Source: Actinoplanes sandaracinus
GTDB taxonomy: Bacteria > Actinomycetota > Actinomycetes > Mycobacteriales > Micromonosporaceae
Length of the DNA stretch: 43,037 bases
NCBI RefSeq assembly: GCF_030009775.1
Contig: NZ_JASCTH010000012.1
Location: 170,934 to 213,970, forward strand
Direction of reading: 5' to 3'
Position numbers and translations under genes: made by a program. The notes beneath the pieces were generated by a model. The model was not told where the DNA came from. It worked only from the letters and a program-made list of their open reading frames with translations, and made no database searches. Of this stretch, positions 25,060 through 32,168 are shown piece after piece (positions within the stretch are counted from its first letter, which is position 1; each line of letters opens with the position of its first letter).

Positions 25060-26496
25060 TCAGCCGTTGAAACTCATCACGTGCTTGATCCGGGTGTACT
25101 CCTCGAACCCGTACATCGACAGGTCCTTGCCGTAACCGGAGTGACCGTATCCGCCGTGCGGCATCTCGGAGACGAAGGGTAGGTGCGTGTTGATCCAGAC
25201 CGCGCCGAAGTCCAGGCGCCGTGACACCCGCATGGCCCTACCGTGGTTCTGGGTCCAGACGCTGGCGCTCAGACCGAACCGGACGTCGTTCGCCCAGTGC
25301 ACCGCCTCCGCCTCGTCGGCGAACGTCTGCACCGTGATGACCGGGCCGAAGATCTCGTCCTGGACCATCTCGTCCTGCTGGCGCAGGCCGGTGACGACGG
25401 TCGGCTCGAAGAAGTAACCACGATCACCGATCCGGCGCCCGCCGGCGGCCACCTCGGCGTGCGCCGGAGTGCGGTCCAGGAATCCGGTCACCCGGTCCAG
25501 TTGATTCACGTTGTTGACCGGGCCGAAGAAGGCGTCGGGGTCGCTGGGCGCGCCGACCTTCGTGGCGCGGGCGGCCTCGGCGAGCGCGGCGGTGAAGTCG
25601 GCGGCGATCCGCTCGTGCACCAGGACCCGGGTGGCGGCGGTGCAGTCCTGGCCGGCGTTGAAGAACCCGGCGCCGGCGATCGCGGTCGCGGTGGCGGCGA
25701 TGTCGACGTCGTCGAAGACCACGACCGGGGCCTTGCCACCGAGTTCCAGGTGGACCCGCTTGAGGTCGGGCGCTGCCGCCGAGGCCACCTCCATGCCGGC
25801 CCGGGTCGACCCGGTGATCGACACGAACTGCGGAGTCGGGTGCGTGACCAGGGACCGGCCGGTGTCCCGGTCGCCGCAGACCACATTGAGCACACCCGGC
25901 GGCAGGAACTCGGCGGCGATCTCGGCCAGCAGCAGGGTGCTGACGGGGGTCGTGTCCGACGGCTTCAGCACCACCGCGTTGCCGGCCGCGATCGCGGGAG
26001 CGAACTTCCAGACGCCCATCACCATCGGATAGTTCCACGGGGTGATCTGTGCGCAGACGCCGATCGGCTCACGGCGTACGAAAGAGGTGTGCTCCGGCAG
26101 GTATTCGCCGGCCGCCTTTCCCTCCAGGATCCGCGCCGCGCCGGCGAAGAAGCGCAGTTCGTCGAGGATCGGGCCCATCTCCTCGGCGCGGGTCGCCTCC
26201 ACCGGCTTGCCGGTGTTGCGGACCTCGGCCGCGACGATCTCGCCGGCCCGCGCCTCGATCGCGTCGGCGATCCGCAGCAGCGCCCGCTGCCGCTGCGCCG
26301 GGGTGCTGTCCCGCCAGATCTCGAAACCCTCGGCGGCGGCCGCCACGGCCACCTCGACGTCCCGGGGCGAGGAGACCGGCGCCCGCGCGTACGTCTCCCC
26401 CGTGCTGGGGTCGATCACCGGTGACGTGACGCCGTCCTCAGTGTCGGTGTAGGACCCGGCGATGAAATTGCGCAGCACGGGAACAGGAGTGCTCAC
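25060..26496 (-). CDS. Aminobutyraldehyde dehydrogenase, copy 2
   Basis: This 478-residue NAD-dependent aldehyde dehydrogenase has base Glu251 in LELGGKAP and nucleophile Cys285 in NAGQDCTAATR. It aligns end to end with the protein at 8452-9888, without visible gaps in the core. It oxidises 4-aminobutanal to GABA, and perhaps 3-aminopropanal to beta-alanine. Placement as first gene before potADBC ties it to imported polyamines. The GTG start at 26496 has only a weak GAAGG ten bases upstream. Its promoter region carries three GTTTCGGC half-sites. Confidence 0.88.
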   Translation of the reverse strand: MSTPVPVLRNFIAGSYTDTEDGVTSPVIDPSTGETYARAPVSSPRDVEVAVAAAAEGFEIWRDSTPAQRQRALLRIADAIEARAGEIVAAEVRNTGKPVEATRAEEMGPILDELRFFAGAARILEGKAAGEYLPEHTSFVRREPIGVCAQITPWNYPMVMGVWKFAPAIAAGNAVVLKPSDTTPVSTLLLAEIAAEFLPPGVLNVVCGDRDTGRSLVTHPTPQFVSITGSTRAGMEVASAAAPDLKRVHLELGGKAPVVVFDDVDIAATATAIAGAGFFNAGQDCTAATRVLVHERIAADFTAALAEAARATKVGAPSDPDAFFGPVNNVNQLDRVTGFLDRTPAHAEVAAGGRRIGDRGYFFEPTVVTGLRQQDEMVQDEIFGPVITVQTFADEAEAVHWANDVRFGLSASVWTQNHGRAMRVSRRLDFGAVWINTHLPFVSEMPHGGYGHSGYGKDLSMYGFEEYTRIKHVMSFNG

Positions 26497-26500
26497 AGGG

Positions 26501-26634
26501 GTTTCGGCCTTCCGGTCGTGGATCTTCTCACCGGGACTGGAGGGACCTTGTCACACCGGCGAGCGCGCTAGCAAGGGAATCCGAAGTAATTTCCAAAGCC
26601 GAAACGGAATCAGAATGCCTGACCCCGTTTCGGC
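26501..26634. promoter_or_regulatory. GTTTCGGC half-sites and 10-bp inverted repeat before patD-pot
   Basis: GTTTCGGC occurs at 26501-26508 and 26627-26634 and its complement at 26598-26605. The last two extend to a perfect 10-bp inverted repeat, GCCGAAACGG (26598-26607) and CCGTTTCGGC (26625-26634), with a 17-base loop. It lies 15 bases beyond the stop of the upstream aminotransferase, so it could end that transcript, be an operator, or both. Confidence 0.5.
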
Positions 26635-26649
26635 AACGCATTCCGGGGT

Positions 26650-27990
26650 TTATCCGGTGTAGAAGGTGTCCGCCGTGGTCAGTGCCTCGTCCAGGATCGC
26701 GAGACCCTCACGCAGTTCCTCCGCGGTGATCGTGCACGGCGGCACCACGTGCAGCCGGTTGAAGTGCACGAACGGCCAGAGGCCCCGGTCCTTGCACGCG
26801 GCGGCCACGGCGTTCATCGGCGCGGCGGCCGGCCCGGCGGCGTTGAACGGCACCAGCGGTTCTCTGGTCGAGCGGTCGGTGACCAGCTCGATCGCCCAGA
26901 ACACGCCCAGCCCGCGGACCTCGCCGATGCTCGGGTGCTTCTCGCGCATCGCCGCCAGTGAAGGGCCGATGATGTCGTCGCCGAGCGAGCGGGCGTGCTC
27001 GACGATCCCCTCCTCCTTGAAGATCTGCATGCTCGCCACCGCCGAGGCACAGGCCAGCGGGTGGCCGGAGTAGGTCAGGCCGCCCGGGAACGGCCGCTCC
27101 CGGAACGTCTCGGCGATCTCGTCGGAGATCACCACCCCACCCAGCGGCAGATAGCCGGAGTTGACACCCTTGGCGAAGGTGATCAGGTCGGGGGCGACGC
27201 CCCACCGGTCCACCGCGAACCACTCGCCGCACCGGCCGAAGCCCGCCATCACCTCGTCGGCGATGAACACGATGCCGAACTCGTCGCAGATCGCGCGCAC
27301 GCCGGCCAGGTAGCCCGGCGGCGGCACCAGGATGCCGTTGGTGCCGACCACGGTCTCGATCAGGATCGCGGCGATCGTCGCCGGGCCCTCGAAGACGATG
27401 GTGTCCCGCAGGTGCTGCAGGGCCCGCTGGGTCTCCTGCTCGGGACTGCCGGAATGGAACGGCGACCGGTACGGGTACGGCCCCCAGAAGTGCACCACCC
27501 CGATCGCCACCGGCTCGTTCGGCCAGCGCCGCGGGTCGCCGGTCGCGGTGATCGCGGTCGCCGTCGAACCGTGGTAGCTGCGGTAGGTGGAGAGCACCTT
27601 GTGCCGGCCGGTGTGCAGCCGGGCCATCCGGATCGCGTTCTCGTTCGCCTCGGCGCCGCCGTTGGTGAAGAACACCTTGTTGAGGTCGGCCGGGGCGATC
27701 TCGGCGATCATCCGGGCCGCCTCGCCGCGCTTGTCGTTGGCGAAGGCCGGCGCGATGGTGGCCAGCTTGGCGGCCTGCTCCTGGATCGCCGCGATCAGAC
27801 GAGGATGCTGGTGCCCGATGTTGATGTTGACGAGCTGGGACGAGAAGTCCAGATACCGACGGCCCGAGTAGTCCCAGAAGTGGCTGCCGAGCGCGCCGGC
27901 GACGGGCAGCGGGTCGATCAGGCCCTGGGCGGACCAGGAGTGGAAGACGTGCGCGCGGTCGTCGGCGCGCACCTGGGATTCAGCGCTCAC
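26650..27990 (-). CDS. Class III omega-aminotransferase (probable beta-alanine type)
   Basis: This 446-residue PLP enzyme has FTNGGAEANENAIRMAR, YRSYHGST, the ADEVMAGFGR pyridine-nitrogen Asp, and Lys274 in TFAKGVNSGYLPLGG. ETVVGTNG in place of EPVQ marks a branch distinct from GabT and the SpuC-like enzyme in this window. It is co-transcribed after mmsA (10-base gap, GAGGA overlapping the mmsA stop), which suggests it makes malonate semialdehyde from beta-alanine, or a similar short semialdehyde, using pyruvate. I chose GTG 27990; an ATG seven bases upstream hits a stop at once. Substrate is inferred. Confidence 0.83.
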   Translation of the reverse strand: MSAESQVRADDRAHVFHSWSAQGLIDPLPVAGALGSHFWDYSGRRYLDFSSQLVNINIGHQHPRLIAAIQEQAAKLATIAPAFANDKRGEAARMIAEIAPADLNKVFFTNGGAEANENAIRMARLHTGRHKVLSTYRSYHGSTATAITATGDPRRWPNEPVAIGVVHFWGPYPYRSPFHSGSPEQETQRALQHLRDTIVFEGPATIAAILIETVVGTNGILVPPPGYLAGVRAICDEFGIVFIADEVMAGFGRCGEWFAVDRWGVAPDLITFAKGVNSGYLPLGGVVISDEIAETFRERPFPGGLTYSGHPLACASAVASMQIFKEEGIVEHARSLGDDIIGPSLAAMREKHPSIGEVRGLGVFWAIELVTDRSTREPLVPFNAAGPAAAPMNAVAAACKDRGLWPFVHFNRLHVVPPCTITAEELREGLAILDEALTTADTFYTG

Positions 27991-28000
27991 GAAAACATCC

Positions 28001-29491
28001 TCAACGAGTCTGGGGGAAGCCGAGGTCGATCGCCGAGGTTCCCGGGTCCGGCCAGCGGGAGGTGACGACCTTGCCACGGGTGAAGAAGTGGATGCCGTCC
28101 GGGCCGTACATGTGGCTGTCGCCGAACAGCGACGCCTTCCAGCCGCCGAACGAGTAGTAGGCCACCGGCACCGGGATCGGCACGTTCACGCCGACCATGC
28201 CGGCGTCGACGTCGAACTGGAACTGCCGGGCCGCGCCGCCGTCACGGGTGAAGATGGCGGTGCCGTTGCCGTACTCGTTGTCGTTGACGAGCTGGACGGC
28301 CTCGGCGTAGGTGCCGACGCGGACGATCGACAGCACCGGGCCGAAGATCTCGTCGGTGTAGACCGTCATCTCCGGCGTGACGTTGTCGAGCAGCGTCGTA
28401 CCCAGGAAGAAGCCCTCCGCCGGCAGTCCCTCGGCCTTACGCCCGTCGGCGACCACGGTCGCGCCCTGCGCGGCGCCGGCCGCGATGTATCCGGCCACCT
28501 TGTCGCGGTGCTGAGCGCTGATCAGCGGGCCCATGTCCACACCGGCGTCGGCGCCGTTGCCAATCTTGACCTTGGGCAGGCGGGCCTTGATCGCCTCGAC
28601 GAGCGGGTCGGCGATCTCACCGACGGCCACCACGACGGAGATCGCCATGCAGCGCTCGCCGGCCGCGCCGTAGCCCGCGCTGATCGCCGCGTCGGCGGCC
28701 GCGTCCAGCTCGGCGTCCGGCAGGACGATCATGTGGTTCTTGGCGCCGCCGAGGGCCTGCACCCGCTTGCCGTGGGCGGTGCCGGTCTCGTAGATGTACT
28801 TCGCGATCGGCGTCGAGCCGACGAAGCTGACCGCCGCGATGTCCGGGTGCGTCAGGAGCGCGTCGACCGCCTCCTTGTCGCCGTTGACGACGGTGAAGAC
28901 ACCCTCGGGCAGGCCGGCCTCCTTCCACAGCCGCGCCAGGAACAGCGAGGCGGACGGGTCCTTCTCGCTCGGCTTGAGCACGAAGGCGTTGCCCGCGGCG
29001 ATGGCGGTGGCGCACATCCAGAGCGGCACCATCGTCGGGAAGTTGAACGGGGTGACGCCGGCGACCACACCGAGCGGCTGACGGATCGAGTACACGTCCA
29101 CGCCGGCGGCGGCCTGCTCCGAGAACGAGCCCTTCATCAGGTGCGGGATCCCGGTGGCGAACTCGACGTTCTCCAGGCCGCGGGCGATCTCACCGGCGGC
29201 GTCGGCGAGCACCTTGCCGTGCTCGGTGGTGACGATCGCGGCCAGCTCGTCCACGCTCGCGGCCAGCAGCTCACGAAACTTGAACAGCACCGCGGACCGC
29301 TTCGACAGGCTCGCCGCCCGCCACTGCTTCGCGGCCCGCTTGGCGATCGCGACGGCGCTGTCGACCTCGCCGGCGCCGGCCAGATCCACCTCGGCGATCT
29401 GCTCGCCGGTGGCAGGGTTGAAGACCGGGCCGACCCGGCCGGACTCGCCGGCACGCTCCGCGCCGCCGATCCAGTGCGCAATGTGAATCAT
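28001..29491 (-). CDS. CoA-acylating (methyl)malonate-semialdehyde dehydrogenase
   Basis: This 496-residue enzyme oxidises malonate or methylmalonate semialdehyde with NAD and CoA to acetyl- or propionyl-CoA plus CO2. Cys281 lies in AGERCMAISV; the usual ALDH glutamate is replaced in LGGAKNHMIVLPDA, both hallmarks of MmsA. First gene of a two-gene operon with an omega-aminotransferase, and divergent from a MocR regulator. ATG 29491 follows TAATCT by six bases with no ribosome binding site, so the transcript is probably leaderless. In this setting it would finish beta-alanine breakdown; valine or inositol catabolism are other MmsA roles. Confidence 0.9.
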   Translation of the reverse strand: MIHIAHWIGGAERAGESGRVGPVFNPATGEQIAEVDLAGAGEVDSAVAIAKRAAKQWRAASLSKRSAVLFKFRELLAASVDELAAIVTTEHGKVLADAAGEIARGLENVEFATGIPHLMKGSFSEQAAAGVDVYSIRQPLGVVAGVTPFNFPTMVPLWMCATAIAAGNAFVLKPSEKDPSASLFLARLWKEAGLPEGVFTVVNGDKEAVDALLTHPDIAAVSFVGSTPIAKYIYETGTAHGKRVQALGGAKNHMIVLPDAELDAAADAAISAGYGAAGERCMAISVVVAVGEIADPLVEAIKARLPKVKIGNGADAGVDMGPLISAQHRDKVAGYIAAGAAQGATVVADGRKAEGLPAEGFFLGTTLLDNVTPEMTVYTDEIFGPVLSIVRVGTYAEAVQLVNDNEYGNGTAIFTRDGGAARQFQFDVDAGMVGVNVPIPVPVAYYSFGGWKASLFGDSHMYGPDGIHFFTRGKVVTSRWPDPGTSAIDLGFPQTR

Positions 29492-29497
29492 GTGCCG

Positions 29498-29547
29498 AGA
29501 TTATGTGACGACTCTGGACCGTACAATGCTCCGGTTGTACTGTCACA
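29498..29547. promoter_or_regulatory. mmsA-mocR divergent promoter with nested palindromes
   Basis: The outer arms TGTGAC (29504-29509) and GTCACA (29542-29547) enclose the inner arms GTACAA (29521-29526) and TTGTAC (29535-29540). A -10 hexamer for mmsA (TAATCT, minus strand, 29498-29503) and one for the regulator (TACTGT, 29538-29543) flank or overlap the arms. A bound dimer here could shut both genes. Confidence 0.55.
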
Positions 29548-29550
29548 AAA

Positions 29551-30885
29551 ATGTTCTACCTGGCCGTGATCGACCGGCTCGCCGAACCCACCGCACGCGG
29601 CCTGGCCGAAGCGGTCAGCCGCGCCGTCGGCGAGGGCGCCCTGCCCGGCGGGACGAAACTGCCGCCCGTGCGCTCGGTCGCCACCGAGCTGCGCCTCTCC
29701 CCCAGCACCGTCAACGCGGCGTGGCAGCTCTTGCGACGCGCCGGCGCCATCCGCACGGACGGGCGGCGCGGCACGGTCGTCGCCACCCCCGGTGCCGGCG
29801 GGCCCGGCCGCTATCGGGCCGCCCTGCGGCAGACCCCGGGGTTCGGGCTGGACCTGTCGACCGGAGTGCCGGACCCCCATCTACTGCCGCCGATACCGGA
29901 CCTCCGCGGCCTCTCCCCCGCCCCGAGCAGCTACCTCGACGAGCCGGTGCTGCCCTCCCTCGCGGCCCTCCTGCGGGACCGCTGGCCCCATCCCGCGGAA
30001 CGGCTGGCGATCTTCGACGGGGCGATGGACGCGATCGACCACGTCGCGTCGGCGCTGCTGCGGCTCGGCGACCTGGCGCTGGTGGAGAACCCGTGCTTCC
30101 CGCCCCTGCTCGACCTGCTGGAGACGCTCGGCGTGTCGGTCACGGGTGTCGGCACCGACGCCGACGGCATGCTCCCGGACCAGCTCGCGGCCGCCCTCGC
30201 CCGGCGTCCCGCCGCGGTCTTCCTGCAACCCCGGGCGCACAACCCCACCGGCGCGTCGTGGTCACCGCAGCGGGCTGCCGCGCTGTCCGCGGTCCTCGCC
30301 CGGCACCCGGCGGTGTACGTGGTGGAGGACGACTCGGCCGGCGACCTCGCCTCCGGGCCGCTCTGCTCGGTCGGGACCCATCTGCCCCGGCAGACCGTGC
30401 ACGTGCGCAGCTTCTCCAAGTCGCACGGGCCGGACCTGCGGCTGGCCGCGGTGAGCGGGCCGGCCACGATCCTCGACCCCATCCTGGAGCGCCGGCTGCT
30501 CGGCCAGGGATGGACCAGCCGGCTGCTGCAGCACCTGCTGCTGACGATGCTCACCGACCCGGCGTCGATCACCGCGGTGGCGGCCGCCCGGGACGAGTAC
30601 GCCCGGCGGCGCCGCCTGATCACGACCGGTCTCGCGGCCCACGGCATCGACCTGCCGGCCGGTGAAGGGCTGAACCTCTGGCTGCCGGTGGCCGACGAGC
30701 AGGCCGCCCTGCTGAGCCTGGCCAGCGCCGGGATCGGGGCGGCGGCGGGGACGGCGTTCGCGGTCGGGCCGGGCATGGCGCCGCACCTGCGGGTCACGGT
30801 CGGGCTAATCACCGACGACCACGCCGGGGTCGCGGAGCGCCTGGCGGCAGCGGCGCGGGCGGCCACCCAGGCGATCCCCCGCTGA
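29551..30885 (+). CDS. MocR-type GntR/aminotransferase-fold regulator
   Basis: This 444-residue protein fuses a GntR winged helix (residues 5-75; LPPVRSVATELRLSPSTVN) to a class I aminotransferase-like domain (about 100-440). The latter keeps NPTG (231-234), the acidic ED pair and Lys290 in SFSKSHG, so it may bind PLP. Relatives include GabR, PdxR and TauR, which sense PLP-amine adducts. Divergence from mmsA and an omega-aminotransferase suggests control by beta-alanine, GABA or a polyamine. The ATG follows TACTGT by seven bases with no ribosome binding site. Confidence 0.88.
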   Translation: MFYLAVIDRLAEPTARGLAEAVSRAVGEGALPGGTKLPPVRSVATELRLSPSTVNAAWQLLRRAGAIRTDGRRGTVVATPGAGGPGRYRAALRQTPGFGLDLSTGVPDPHLLPPIPDLRGLSPAPSSYLDEPVLPSLAALLRDRWPHPAERLAIFDGAMDAIDHVASALLRLGDLALVENPCFPPLLDLLETLGVSVTGVGTDADGMLPDQLAAALARRPAAVFLQPRAHNPTGASWSPQRAAALSAVLARHPAVYVVEDDSAGDLASGPLCSVGTHLPRQTVHVRSFSKSHGPDLRLAAVSGPATILDPILERRLLGQGWTSRLLQHLLLTMLTDPASITAVAAARDEYARRRRLITTGLAAHGIDLPAGEGLNLWLPVADEQAALLSLASAGIGAAAGTAFAVGPGMAPHLRVTVGLITDDHAGVAERLAAAARAATQAIPR

Positions 30886-30895
30886 CACTCATCCA

Positions 30896-30922
30896 TTGAC
30901 GCACGACCCGTTGACGCACGAC
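30896..30922 (+). repeat. Direct repeat TTGACGCACGAC upstream of Uma2 gene
   Basis: Two identical 12-base copies lie at 30896-30907 and 30911-30922, period 15, about 25 bases before the first Uma2 start. Each begins with a -35-like TTGACG. They could be regulator half-sites or alternative promoters. Confidence 0.45.
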
Positions 30923-30946
30923 GGGTAGTCATGCGACAGTTTCGTC

Positions 30947-31537
30947 ATGAGCACATGCGACACTCTGGCCATGGAGAAGGTCTCACTGGATGGCCATTCG
31001 GGTCCGTGGACCGAGGAGGAATTCCTCGCGCTCGACGAGTCCTTCAACAAGATCGAGTTGATCGACGGGAGCCTCTGGGTGACCCCGGAACCGAATCGGC
31101 GCCACAACGACATCGCTTCGGCACTCTCCACTCTTCTCCGCCCGCCCGCGCTGACCGCCGGCCTGCGAGTGCGCACGACAGTCAGCGTGCGCCTGGCCCC
31201 GCGAAGGATCGTCTCCCCTGACCTCGTCATCGAGAGGGAGCCGAGTGACCTCGTCTTCGGCGACGTGTCCGGTGTCGTTCTCACCTGCGAGGTGACCTCA
31301 CCGAGCAACGCCGCCTATGACCAAAGCCTGAAGATGCAGGTTTACGCCGAGGCGGGGATCCCCTGGCACCTGCTCGCAGAACCGGACTTCGGGGACTACC
31401 GTTCGGTCTCCCTCCATCTGTTCCAACTACGCGACAAGCAATATGCCAAGGCGGCAACCGCCAAACACGGTGAAACACTGATCTCGGCCGACCCGATCCC
31501 GATGTCGCTCAGCACCAATTTTCTGATCGACTTCTGA
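30947..31537 (+). CDS. Uma2-family PD-(D/E)XK nuclease-like protein, copy 1
   Basis: This 196-residue protein matches the Uma2 (DUF820) family of restriction-endonuclease fold. Seen pattern: WTEEEFLAL near the N-terminus, SPDLVIE (Asp), CEVTSPSN (Glu), the Lys of SLKMQVYAEAGIPWHLL. Active residues look intact, so cleavage is possible but the family's role is unknown. An ATG at 30971, after GACACT and six bases, is an alternative leaderless start. A second family member follows 13 bases later. Codons are visibly less GC-biased than in neighbours (AAT, CAA, TAT), which hints at transfer. Confidence 0.75.
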   Translation: MSTCDTLAMEKVSLDGHSGPWTEEEFLALDESFNKIELIDGSLWVTPEPNRRHNDIASALSTLLRPPALTAGLRVRTTVSVRLAPRRIVSPDLVIEREPSDLVFGDVSGVVLTCEVTSPSNAAYDQSLKMQVYAEAGIPWHLLAEPDFGDYRSVSLHLFQLRDKQYAKAATAKHGETLISADPIPMSLSTNFLIDF

Positions 31538-31550
31538 GGGGATCACCTTC

Positions 31551-32168
31551 GTGTTCGATTCCGTGCTCGACCATTCACGGCCGTGGACCGCCGCCGAATA
31601 CCTTGCGCTCGGCGAGACCATGAGCCGGGTCGACCTGATCCAAGGCGCGCTCTGGGCCGGCCCAGCCGGAGCAGGACCCCATCAAGCCATCGTCCTGCCC
31701 TTGATCGGCGCCATCCAATCGGCTGCGACAGATGCGGGCCTTCGTACCTACTACGGGGTCAACGTCTCGCTCCGGGCCGACACCATCGTCGGCCCCGATC
31801 TGGTGGTCACCTCCGACAAGCGCAATGTCGAGGTGACTGACGGTTCCGAGGTCGTCCTGCTCGGCGAGATCACCTCGCACGGCACCGTTCTCGTCGACAG
31901 AGTGCTCAGAAAACACCTCTACGCCGAAGCCGGCATCGACTGGTACCTGCTGGTCGAACCCGATCTGACCGCCTACCAGTCAGTCACGGTGCGGCTGTTC
32001 CGCCGGAAAGGGAGCCGCTATGTCCAGCACGCGGTCGCGATGCACGGCCAGACGCTCACCAGTGACGTGCCTTTCCCTTTCTCGGTGAGCACCCGTGGAC
32101 CTGCTCGACTGGTGACTCACTTCGCCGGCTGGAAGCTGTCGAAGACCAGCTGGAGATCGTCGCGGTGA
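31551..32168 (+). CDS. Uma2-family nuclease-like protein, copy 2
   Basis: This 205-residue paralog of the upstream protein keeps WTAAEYLAL, GPDLVVTS, GEITSHG and RKHLYAEAGIDWYLLVEPD. The two proteins are clearly related but much diverged. GTG 31551 follows GAGGGG. The last 17 residues run into the 3' end of the convergent kinase gene, a 52-base overlap, and look like read-through beyond the family's usual end (near FPFSV..ARLV). An original stop may have been lost. Confidence 0.72.
   Translation: MFDSVLDHSRPWTAAEYLALGETMSRVDLIQGALWAGPAGAGPHQAIVLPLIGAIQSAATDAGLRTYYGVNVSLRADTIVGPDLVVTSDKRNVEVTDGSEVVLLGEITSHGTVLVDRVLRKHLYAEAGIDWYLLVEPDLTAYQSVTVRLFRRKGSRYVQHAVAMHGQTLTSDVPFPFSVSTRGPARLVTHFAGWKLSKTSWRSSR

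Noticed and set aside
30947..32168. Uma2 pair plus kinase as a new defence system
   Set aside because: The genes face each other, share no operon, and the kinase has a membrane sensor layout typical of envelope signalling. Proximity alone is not enough.
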